From contig JAEYTA010000110.1 of NCBI GenBank assembly GCA_023434265.1, positions 1 to 17,884 on the forward strand: a stretch of DNA of 17,884 nt. Reading direction: 5' to 3'. Below, in pieces: positions 1 to 5,737 of this stretch. The first letter of the stretch is position 1; every line of letters begins with the position of its first letter. The position numbers and the translations under genes are program-made. Origin of the DNA: Pseudomonadota bacterium. Lineage in GTDB: Bacteria; Pseudomonadota; Alphaproteobacteria; Caulobacterales; Caulobacteraceae. A model generated the notes under the pieces. That model was given only the letters and a program-made list of their open reading frames with translations, made no database searches and was not told where the DNA came from.

Positions 1-453
1 GCTGTCGACCGCGCCCAGCGCCGGGGCGGGGTCCAGCCGGCGCGCCGGCCCGCCCGGCCTCAGCACCGCCACCGGCCCGCGACCGCCGTCGAGGATCAGC
101 AACCGATCTGGCGATTCCGCCGCGTCCTGCCCCACCTGGGTCTCGGGACGGAGCAACAGCGGCTCGGCCGGCGCCGCGATGCGAATCTCGAAGCGACCCG
201 CATCGTCCGCGGCCGCCGCATAGGCCCCGGCCCCGCCGCGCAACACCACCCGCGCGCCCGGCTCGGCCCGGCCGGTGAAGACCAGCCCGCCCGGCGTCCG
301 GCGCGCCGCAAGGATGTCCGGCGTCCGCGTCCAGCCGTCGCCGCCCGCCGGCGCGGCCGCGCGGGTCTCCTCGGCGGGAGGTTCGCTGCAGGCCGCCAGC
401 GCGAGACACATCGCCCCGGCCATCGACGTCCGCGTCCACGTCGCCCGTTTCAT
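1..453 (-). CDS. Lipoprotein, N-terminal part (gene runs off left edge)
   Basis: An open frame of 151 codons reads from an ATG at 453 down to base 1 with no stop, so the C-terminus is outside the window. The N-terminus has charged residues (MKR), a short hydrophobic stretch and a lipobox (LAAC, Cys22), so it should be lipid-anchored. It is followed by a Pro/Glu/Ala-rich linker. Residues about 50-100 contain a segment (FTGRAEPGARVVLRGG, then a D-x-GRF motif) that looks like a small Ig-like or carboxypeptidase-regulatory beta domain, as found in some alphaproteobacterial LysM or cell-envelope lipoproteins; that is inference. The downstream Met11 is an alternative start. It is divergent from the LOG-family gene, with 79 bp between starts. 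The lipoprotein call is firm; the specific function is unknown. Confidence 0.75.
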   Translation of the reverse strand, partial: MKRATWTRTSMAGAMCLALAACSEPPAEETRAAAPAGGDGWTRTPDILAARRTPGGLVFTGRAEPGARVVLRGGAGAYAAAADDAGRFEIRIAAPAEPLLLRPETQVGQDAAESPDRLLILDGGRGPVAVLRPGGPARRLDPAPALGAVDS

Positions 454-532
454 CGCGCCTCTCGGGTCGTTAAGGGAAGTCCTCGATAGCGCGGCCGGGC
501 CGCCGCTGTCTCCCATGCGTTTCCGAGGCTTC

Positions 533-1129
533 ATGTCCGTTCAGATCCAGCCGTTCGACGGCAAGTCCGTCTGCCTGTTCTGCGGTTCGTCCGACCGGTC
601 AGACCCGGCCTATACGGTCGCGGCGCGCGAATTCGGCGTCGCGACGGCCGGGGCCGGCTGGCGGCTGGTCTACGGCGGCGGCGGGGTCGGCCTGATGGGC
701 GCGGCGGCGCGGGCGGCGCACGAGGCCGGCGGCCGGGTGCTGGGCGTCATGCCGGGCTTCCTGCGCAGCCGCGAGCGGCTCTTCGACGAGGTCGAGACCC
801 TGGTGGTCACCTCCATGCACGAGCGCAAGACCATCATGTACGACCAGTCCGACGCCTTCGTCGTCGCGCCCGGCGGCGTCGGCACCCTCGAGGAGGTCAT
901 CGAGGTGCTGTCGTGGAAGCGGCTCGACCTCCACGCCAAGCCGGTGATCTTCCTCAACATCAACGGCTTCTGGGACGCCCTTCTCACCGTGCTGGAGCAC
1001 AGCATCGGCGAGGGCATGACGCCAGAAAGCTTCCGGCGGGCGTGGAGCGTGGCGGACACGGTGGAAGAGGCGGTCGCGCAGATGCAGATGGCGGACGACA
1101 TGCCTCACTTGCAACATGATCAGCGATAA
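533..1129 (+). CDS. LOG family protein (TIGR00730-type Rossmann fold, putative nucleoside 5'-monophosphate phosphoribohydrolase)
   Basis: The product is 198 residues, the usual length for the LOG/TIGR00730 family. Members such as plant LOG and bacterial homologues release the base from nucleoside 5'-monophosphates (cytokinin-riboside phosphates in plants); the bacterial substrate is often unknown. The diagnostic motifs are visible: CLFCGSS at residues 14-20, the glycine-rich YGGGGVGLMG at 47-56, MHERKT at 95-100 and PGGVGTLEE at 113-121, which carries the catalytic Glu. I chose the ATG at 533 because GAGG lies 5 nt upstream and the family begins just before the first beta strand; the frame is open further upstream to 275, but those residues are out of family. 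The enzyme is cytoplasmic with no signal peptide. It appears monocistronic; a hairpin follows at 1148-1166. Confidence 0.92.
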   Translation: MSVQIQPFDGKSVCLFCGSSDRSDPAYTVAAREFGVATAGAGWRLVYGGGGVGLMGAAARAAHEAGGRVLGVMPGFLRSRERLFDEVETLVVTSMHERKTIMYDQSDAFVVAPGGVGTLEEVIEVLSWKRLDLHAKPVIFLNINGFWDALLTVLEHSIGEGMTPESFRRAWSVADTVEEAVAQMQMADDMPHLQHDQR

Positions 1130-1147
1130 GTAATCGTCGTTCAGTCT

Positions 1148-1166
1148 GGCCGCCGCCGTGGCGGCC
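1148..1166 (+). other. GC-rich inverted repeat between LOG gene and the next gene
   Basis: GGCCGCC and GGCGGCC form a perfect 7-bp stem with a 5-nt loop. No T-run follows, so this is not a standard intrinsic terminator. It lies just upstream of the Shine-Dalgarno GGAG (1171-1174) of the next gene and could be a leader hairpin or a transcript-end stabiliser. In DNA this GC-rich it could also be chance. Confidence 0.3.
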
Positions 1167-1182
1167 GAACGGAGATTCGCCC

Positions 1183-1473
1183 ATGCGCGCCCTGATCGTC
1201 GCCGCGGCCCTGTTCGCCGCCGCCCCCGCCCTCGCCCAATCCAACGTCTCCAGCGCCACGCTCGTCGACGCCGCCCGCGCCCCCGCCGGCCGCACCATCA
1301 TCGACGGCGCCGCCTGGCGCTGCGAGGGGACCGCCTGCACCGCCAACGGCGGCGCCAACCAGACCGCCACGCGCGCCTGCCGCCGCGTCGTCGCCCGCCT
1401 CGGCCAAGTCTCGGCCTTCACCTACAAGGGCGTCGAGCTGACCGCCGAGGAACTGGCGGTCTGCAACGCCTGA
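1183..1473 (+). CDS. Small secreted protein, resembles CC_3452 family
   Basis: The product is 96 residues. A Sec signal peptide is clear: MRALIVAAALFAAAPALAQ, with cleavage expected after ALA (about residue 18). The mature part is about 78 residues and has four Cys in the pattern WRCEGTAC ... RAC ... VCNA, so one or two periplasmic disulfides are likely. The overall pattern (signal peptide, WxCxGxxC near the middle, a final ELxxCN tail) resembles from memory the small uncharacterised CC_3452 family of Caulobacterales. The gene has its own Shine-Dalgarno (GGAG, 8 nt from the ATG) and is followed directly by an intrinsic terminator at 1497-1532, so it ends a transcription unit. Function unknown. 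The gene call is good; the family name is moderate. Confidence 0.8.
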   Translation: MRALIVAAALFAAAPALAQSNVSSATLVDAARAPAGRTIIDGAAWRCEGTACTANGGANQTATRACRRVVARLGQVSAFTYKGVELTAEELAVCNA

Positions 1474-1496
1474 TCGGGCCCGCAAGCTGAACCGGA

Positions 1497-1532
1497 AAGG
1501 CCGTCCCTCGCGACAGGGGCGGCCTTCTTTTT
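1497..1532 (+). terminator. Rho-independent terminator
   Basis: A 12-bp stem (AAGGCCGTCCCT paired with AGGGGCGGCCTT, one G-U pair) with a 6-nt loop is followed by CTTTTT. It lies 24 nt past the stop of the small secreted protein gene. This is the clearest intrinsic terminator in the window. Confidence 0.88.
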
Positions 1533-1617
1533 GGCCCCGGGGCCCGCGCCGGTCGGGCTCGCTTGTTTCTGCGACGCATTCGCACTACACATCCCTCCTC
1601 GCTCGGGGAGGACTCGC

Positions 1618-2544
1618 ATGTTCAGGACTGTGGCCGGCGCGCTCATGGCCCTCGCGATGTTCGGCGGCGCGGCAGCCTCGGCCCAGGCCCGCCCGGACGC
1701 CGACGGCTTCGGGGTCCTCGTCATGGCCCACGGCGGCGGCGCGGCCTGGAACGGCGAGGTCGAAGCCCTCCTGGCCCCCCTGAAGGACGACTATCCGCTC
1801 GAACTCGCCTTCGGCATGGCCGATCCCGGAAGCCTGCAGGCGGCTGTCGACCGGCTCGAGGCCCGGGGCGTGCGCCGCATCGGCGTCGTGCGCCTCTTCA
1901 TCAGCGGCGAGAGCTGGTTCGAACGCACCGAACAGATCCTCGGCCTGGCGCCCGGCGCGCCGCCGCGACCGGCCGCCGCCGCCCATGCCGGACATGGCGG
2001 CCATGCCGGCCACGACATGTCGCTCTGGCGCATCGACACCGACTCCGCCTTCGCGCTGAGCGCCGAGGGGCTGGCCGACGCGCCCGAGATGGACGCGGTG
2101 CTGGTCGAACGCGCCGGGGCCCTGAGCCGCGACCCGACGCGCGAGAGCGTCCTCGTCCTCGCCCATGGGCCCGGCGACGACGCCGAGAACGCGCGCTGGC
2201 TGGCCCGGATCGACGCCCGCGCCAAGGCCGTGCGCGCCGCCGCCCCGTATCGCGAGGTGGAGGTCGAGACCCTGCGCGAAGACTGGCCGGAAAAGCGGTC
2301 CGAGGCCGAAACGCGCATCCGCGCCTTCGTCGAACGGGCCGGCGCCGACGGCGGACGCGCCATCGTCATTCCCTATCGCGTGGCCGGCTTCGGCCCCTAC
2401 GGCCGGGTGCTCGACGGCCTCGCCTACGCCTCCGACGGCCAGGGCCTCGTGCCCAGCGTCCAGGTGGAGCATTGGGTCCGCCGCCAGGCCGACACCCTGC
2501 GCGCCGGCGATTTCCGCAGTCCGCTGGCGATCGAGACGCCCTGA
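1618..2544 (+). CDS. Secreted protein with two CbiX/sirohydrochlorin-chelatase-like halves and a His-rich linker
   Basis: The product is 308 residues. A Sec signal peptide covers about residues 1-25 (cleavage after SAQA). Half 1 (about 31-112) has the class II chelatase-like strand VLVMAHGGG with His38, then RLFISGES where family enzymes usually place a second metal-binding His. Half 2 (about 178-300) repeats the plan: VLVLAHGPG with His183 and VIPYRVAGFGPYG, again without the second His. A linker holds His123, 126, 129 and 132 at strict 3-residue spacing. CbiX and SirB are normally cytoplasmic and insert Co or Fe into sirohydrochlorin; an exported, duplicated form lacking the second His is more likely a metal or tetrapyrrole binder than a working chelatase (inference). 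The start at 1618 is set by GGGGAG 7 nt upstream. It converges with gltX, one base separating the stops. Confidence 0.72.
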   Translation: MFRTVAGALMALAMFGGAAASAQARPDADGFGVLVMAHGGGAAWNGEVEALLAPLKDDYPLELAFGMADPGSLQAAVDRLEARGVRRIGVVRLFISGESWFERTEQILGLAPGAPPRPAAAAHAGHGGHAGHDMSLWRIDTDSAFALSAEGLADAPEMDAVLVERAGALSRDPTRESVLVLAHGPGDDAENARWLARIDARAKAVRAAAPYREVEVETLREDWPEKRSEAETRIRAFVERAGADGGRAIVIPYRVAGFGPYGRVLDGLAYASDGQGLVPSVQVEHWVRRQADTLRAGDFRSPLAIETP

Positions 2545-2545
2545 C

Positions 2546-3880
2546 TCAGGCGGTTTCGCCCTTCAGCCGCCTCACCATCCGCTCGCGCCCGATCATCGGC
2601 GCGATGGTCGCCATGTCCGGCCCGTGCGACTGGCCGGTCAGGATCAGGCGCAGCGGCATGAACAGGGCCTTGCCCTTGGCGCCGGTGGCCTCCTTCACCG
2701 CATGGGTCCACGTCGGCCACAGGGTCTCGTCGACCGTCTCCGGCAGCACCGCCAGCGCCGCCGCGGCGAAGGCCGGGTCCTCGATCGCGGGCGTCACCGG
2801 GCCGCGCACGATGTTCGCCATTTCAATGACATCGGCGAACTTCTGCAGGTTCGGCCGCACCGCGTTCCAGAAGGCCTCTCCCAGGTCGGCGTCGAGCGCC
2901 TCCAGCCGCGGCCGCGCCGCGGCGTAGTCCATGGCGTGCAGCGCCTGGGCGTTCAGCCGGTCGAGGTCGGCGGTGTCGTAGCGCGCCGGCGAGCGGCCCA
3001 TCTTGGAGAAGGCGAAGCTCTCCCCGAGCGCCTGCACCGAGGCGCCGACTTCCAGCGGGTCCGAGGTGCCGATGCGGCCGAGATGGCTGGTGATGGCGAT
3101 CGGCTCGTAGCCCTGCTCGCGCATCTCCGAGATCGACAGCGAGCCCAGCCGCTTCGACAGCGCCTGCCCGTCGGCCCCGACCAGCAGCGGCATGTGCGCG
3201 AACGCCGGTACAGGACCGCCCAACGCCTCGAAGATCTCGATCTGGGCCCCGGTGTTGGTGACGTGGTCCTCGCCGCGGATCACGTGGGTGATGTCCATCT
3301 CGATGTCGTCGACGACGGACGGCAGGGTGTAGAGGAACAGCCCGTCCTCACGGATCAGCACCGGGTCCGACATCGACGCCGTGTCGACCTCGGCGTGGCC
3401 GCGCGCCAGGTCTTCCCAGGCCACCCGCTTGCCGTCCAGCTTGAAGCGCCAGTGGGGCCGCCGGCCCTCGGCCTCGTAGGCGGCCTTCTCGGCCTCGGTC
3501 AGGTTCAGGGCGGCGCGGTCGTAGATCGGCGGCAGGCCGCGCGACAGCTGCACCTTGCGACGGCGGTCCAGCTCCTCGGCCGTCTCGTAGCAGGCGTACA
3601 GCCGCCCGGCCGCCTTCAGCCGCTCGGCCGCGGCCTCGTAGCGGTCGAAGCGCTTCGACTGGTTGTGGCGCTCGTCCCAGTCCAGCCCCAGCCAGCGCAG
3701 GTCCAGCTCGATGCCCTGCTCGAACTCGGCGGTGGAGCGGGCCAGGTCGGTGTCGTCGATGCGCAGCACAAACTGGCCGCCCTGCCCCTTGGCGAACAGC
3801 CAGTTGACCAGGGCGGTGCGCACGTTGCCGACGTGCAACTTCCCCGTCGGGGACGGGGCGAAACGGACCTTGACGGACAT
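2546..3880 (-). CDS. gltX: Glutamyl-tRNA synthetase (short alphaproteobacterial/Rickettsia GltX1-type)
   Basis: The product is 444 residues. Class I aminoacyl-tRNA synthetases of this family join Glu to tRNA(Glu), and in organisms with GatCAB some also charge tRNA(Gln). The HIGH-type motif is FAPSPTGKLHVGN (residues 7-19). The KMSKS equivalent is LSKR at 241-244, followed by LGSLS. The zinc-type or CYET region near residue 100 and the block GLPPIYDRAALNLT match the Rickettsia GltX1-type sequence as I remember it, not the E. coli type. Alphaproteobacteria often carry a second GltX elsewhere. I chose the ATG at 3880, directly before the first catalytic beta strand; a longer frame from 3949 adds 23 residues outside the family. 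AAGG lies about 8 nt upstream. The gene ends tail to tail with the CbiX-like gene. Confidence 0.95.
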   Translation of the reverse strand: MSVKVRFAPSPTGKLHVGNVRTALVNWLFAKGQGGQFVLRIDDTDLARSTAEFEQGIELDLRWLGLDWDERHNQSKRFDRYEAAAERLKAAGRLYACYETAEELDRRRKVQLSRGLPPIYDRAALNLTEAEKAAYEAEGRRPHWRFKLDGKRVAWEDLARGHAEVDTASMSDPVLIREDGLFLYTLPSVVDDIEMDITHVIRGEDHVTNTGAQIEIFEALGGPVPAFAHMPLLVGADGQALSKRLGSLSISEMREQGYEPIAITSHLGRIGTSDPLEVGASVQALGESFAFSKMGRSPARYDTADLDRLNAQALHAMDYAAARPRLEALDADLGEAFWNAVRPNLQKFADVIEMANIVRGPVTPAIEDPAFAAAALAVLPETVDETLWPTWTHAVKEATGAKGKALFMPLRLILTGQSHGPDMATIAPMIGRERMVRRLKGETA

Positions 3881-3977
3881 CAGACGACCTTGAAGCGAGA
3901 GGCGCGACAGGTCGCCCTCCCGCCCGGCGAAGTCAAGGCGGGGTTCCATTGATCCCGCTCCGGCTGAATCGACGCCG

Positions 3978-4451
3978 CTACCGCCCGCCGGCGCCCGACG
4001 ATCCGCCGGCCGCCGCGCAGGACGCCCGGAACCGCTCCAGGTCCGACAGGAAGCGCCGCGCGTAGCCGGCGTCCGCGAAGCCGAAGCTATGCTCGCTCTG
4101 CTGAGGGGTCGCCTGATCGACCCGGCCGACGCCGATGCAGTCCGAGCCGTCGGTGCAGCGGAAAGACGTCATGGCGCCGTCGCCGTGCGCTTCTTCGGCC
4201 GGGCGCGCGCTTCCGGTCAGGACATCTCCGCCCGAGATCGCCGCCAGGGGAAGCTCCCAGCGGCCCCAGGCGCCGTTCCGGCCGTGCAGCTGGACGATGC
4301 GTTCGCAATCCACGGACACGTGGTCGTAGGCCCAGCGGCGCGGATCGGGCCCGCGCTCGACCGACATGCGGGCCGAATCCTGCGGGGTCGACGCCAGGGT
4401 CCCGGACCCCGGCCCCGCCATCGACAGAACGAACGCCATCAGCACGAGCAT
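3978..4451 (-). CDS. Secreted hypothetical protein
   Basis: The product is 157 residues. The N-terminus (MLVLMAFVLSMAGPGSGTLA) is a probable Sec signal peptide, although it lacks the usual positive charges after Met. The mature part has four Cys (one in DCERI, two in FRCTDGSDC and one near the C-terminus), so disulfides are likely if it is periplasmic. A strong Shine-Dalgarno (GGGAGG, 5 nt from the ATG) fixes the start at 4451. The tail is Gly/Ser/Ala-rich. I recognise no domain. It lies 69 bp downstream of dksA on the same strand and could be read through from it, but its own ribosome site suggests independent translation. Function unknown. Confidence 0.78.
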   Translation of the reverse strand: MLVLMAFVLSMAGPGSGTLASTPQDSARMSVERGPDPRRWAYDHVSVDCERIVQLHGRNGAWGRWELPLAAISGGDVLTGSARPAEEAHGDGAMTSFRCTDGSDCIGVGRVDQATPQQSEHSFGFADAGYARRFLSDLERFRASCAAAGGSSGAGGR

Positions 4452-4520
4452 GAACGCCTCCCGACCGGTTCGGATCGAGAAGAAGCCCGCGCCGATGAAC
4501 GACGCATGAACGCCGTTCGC

Positions 4521-4949
4521 TCAGTCGTCGCGGTGCACCCGCTCGCGGCGCTCGTGGCGCTCCTGGGCCTCGACCGACAGGGTGGCGGTCGGACGGGCCT
4601 CGAGCCGGCCGAGGCTGATCGGCTCGCCGGTCTCCTCGCAATAGCCGTAGGAGCCGTCCTCGATGCGGCGCAGGGCCTCGTCGATCTTGGCGATCAGCTT
4701 GCGCTGGCGGTCCCGGGTGCGCAGCTCCAGCGCCCGGTCCGACTCCGACGACGCGCGGTCGACGAGGTCGGGATGGTTCTCGGTCTCGGCCTTGAGATTG
4801 ATCACCGTGCCCTTGGATTCGCGGAGGATGTCCTCCTTCCACTCCAGGAGCTTGCCCTTGAAATAGGCCAGCTGCCGCTCGTTCATGAACGGCTCGTCGT
4901 CGCTCGGCCGGTACGCGTTCGGTTCGACTATGGACGCCAATGCGTTCAT
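4521..4949 (-). CDS. dksA: RNA polymerase-binding transcription factor DksA (single-cysteine alphaproteobacterial form)
   Basis: The product is 142 residues from the ATG at 4949. DksA inserts a coiled coil into the RNA polymerase secondary channel and works with ppGpp to reset transcription in the stringent response. The coiled coil spans about residues 32-100. Its tip motif D61-L-V-D64-R-A66 corresponds to the E. coli D71xxD74xA76 acidic tip. The zinc-finger region keeps only Cys104 (YGYCEETGEP); the other three metal positions read Thr, Ser and Ala, as I recall for alphaproteobacterial DksA, so the fold probably does not depend on zinc. In-frame GTG codons at 4958 and 4970 are alternative starts. 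AGAGGGGG at 4972-4979 is too close to 4970 and rather far from 4949, so the start is uncertain by up to 7 codons. Confidence 0.93.
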   Translation of the reverse strand: MNALASIVEPNAYRPSDDEPFMNERQLAYFKGKLLEWKEDILRESKGTVINLKAETENHPDLVDRASSESDRALELRTRDRQRKLIAKIDEALRRIEDGSYGYCEETGEPISLGRLEARPTATLSVEAQERHERRERVHRDD

Positions 4950-4990
4950 CGCACTCACGCTCTCAAACACGCCCCCTCTGGCGCACGATG

Positions 4991-5019
4991 CGTATAGGGA
5001 CGTCGGGGAGTCGCGGCAA
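4991..5019 (-). promoter_or_regulatory. Housekeeping-type promoter for dksA
   Basis: On the minus strand TTGCCG (5014-5019) and TATACG (4991-4996) are separated by exactly 17 bp, a good match to a primary-sigma promoter. The predicted start near 4984 gives a leader of 14-35 nt, depending on the dksA start codon. Assignment is by pattern only. Confidence 0.55.
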
Positions 5020-5020
5020 C

Positions 5021-5038
5021 AACGCTCGCGCGAGCGTT
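5021..5038. promoter_or_regulatory. Perfect 18-bp palindrome upstream of the dksA promoter (candidate operator)
   Basis: AACGCTCGC is followed at once by its exact reverse complement GCGAGCGTT. With no loop it is a poor RNA hairpin and a better fit for a dimeric DNA-binding protein. It begins 2 bp upstream of the dksA -35 box and about 90 bp past the fliX stop. I do not recognise the binding protein. Confidence 0.4.
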
Positions 5039-5127
5039 ACCGGCCCCGGCGCACCGACACGCGGAGCGTGACAATTCTTCATCACCCGCAGGTCGCGCCG
5101 GGCGCGTTCTTGAACGATTTCGCCGTG

Positions 5128-5553
5128 TTATGCTGCATTGCGGCGAAGATCGGCCTTGGCCAGCTCAACCGCAGCGCGCAGGTCGATCTGCTCCAACAGG
5201 CCGTTCAGCCCCGGATCGTCGTCCACCGGCCGCTCCTCGCGCAGGGCCCGCGACAGCCGGTCCAGCGCGCCCTCGCCCGCCTCGCCGGAGAGCAACGCCA
5301 GCTTCAGTTCGTCCAGTCGGTCCAGCAGGCCGCCGCCGCGGCGGATCGCCCGCCGCCGGCGCTCGGTGGCGTCCTCGACCCCCTGCAGGGCCATCAGCGC
5401 CGACACCCCCGCCACGCCCGCAACCGAGGCCGCGGCCGCCGTGGCGCCGGTCGCCGCCGCCGGCGCGGCCCCGCCCAGCGAGAAGCCGCCCGCCGCCTTG
5501 CCGGGTCGGGCGGACTGGCTCGCGGAAGAGCCGGAGGGACCGGTGACCTTCAT
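5128..5553 (-). CDS. fliX: Flagellar assembly regulator FliX
   Basis: The product is 141 residues, close to the usual FliX length. In Caulobacter, FliX is a membrane-associated protein that links early flagellar basal-body assembly to activation of FlbD, and so to sigma-54-dependent late flagellar genes. The N-terminus MKVTGPSGSS is typical, followed by a Gly/Ala-rich stretch (about 25-60) and a helical C-terminal half rich in Arg, Leu and Glu (LLDRLDELKLALLSGE; RVDRALREERP-like region; ELAKADLRR). The ATG at 5553 was chosen because GGAG lies about 8 nt upstream and the sequence matches the family start; a longer frame to 5583 adds ten unlikely residues. Its position divergent from flgI is the known Caulobacter arrangement, which supports the call. 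Confidence 0.9.
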   Translation of the reverse strand: MKVTGPSGSSASQSARPGKAAGGFSLGGAAPAAATGATAAAASVAGVAGVSALMALQGVEDATERRRRAIRRGGGLLDRLDELKLALLSGEAGEGALDRLSRALREERPVDDDPGLNGLLEQIDLRAAVELAKADLRRNAA

Positions 5554-5605
5554 GCGGGGCGACTCCAGGACATGCCGGACCATCGCCCGCGGGCGGTCAC
5601 CGTTT

Positions 5606-5612
5606 GGTTAAC
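5606..5612 (-). promoter_or_regulatory. Possible CtrA half-site upstream of fliX
   Basis: The minus strand reads GTTAACC (core TTAACC), one half of the CtrA consensus TTAA-N7-TTAA. The second half at the right spacing reads GTGA and matches at only two of four bases. fliX and other early flagellar genes are CtrA-controlled in Caulobacter, so the site is plausible, but it is weak. Confidence 0.3.
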
Positions 5613-5617
5613 GGCCC

Positions 5618-5630
5618 GGCAATTCTTGCC
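5618..5630. promoter_or_regulatory. GGCAA-N3-TTGCC dyad, candidate FlbD enhancer (ftr-like)
   Basis: GGCAA and TTGCC are exact inverted repeats separated by TTC. The dyad centres about 87 bp upstream of the predicted flgI transcription start, the distance at which FlbD-type enhancers of Caulobacter sigma-54 flagellar promoters sit. It resembles the ftr elements as I recall them (CGGCAA-type half-sites). FlbD control is inferred from position and pattern. Confidence 0.5.
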
Positions 5631-5684
5631 TCCGGCGCCCGGCGCCCGGCGGCGCCATAGACTGTTTTCCTTGGCCTTTTCCTT

Positions 5685-5700
5685 TGGCACGCGGCTGGCA
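5685..5700 (+). promoter_or_regulatory. Sigma-54 (-24/-12) promoter of the flgI operon
   Basis: TGGCACG-N4-TGGCA matches the sigma-54 consensus TGGCACG-N4-TTGCA at all but one base, with the invariant GG (5686-5687) and GC (5698-5699) at the exact required spacing. The predicted start is near 5711, leaving a leader of about 27 nt before flgI. Sigma-54 promoters are the rule for many middle and late flagellar genes of Caulobacterales, so context supports it strongly. Confidence 0.85.
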
Positions 5701-5737
5701 TCAGAGTGAACGTCAACAGTTCGCGGACGTCCGACCG

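Noticed and set aside
2165..3952. A 595-residue plus-strand open frame across the CbiX-like gene end and gltX
   Set aside because: It spans two well-supported genes in the wrong frame or strand and has low-complexity Arg/Gly/Val composition.
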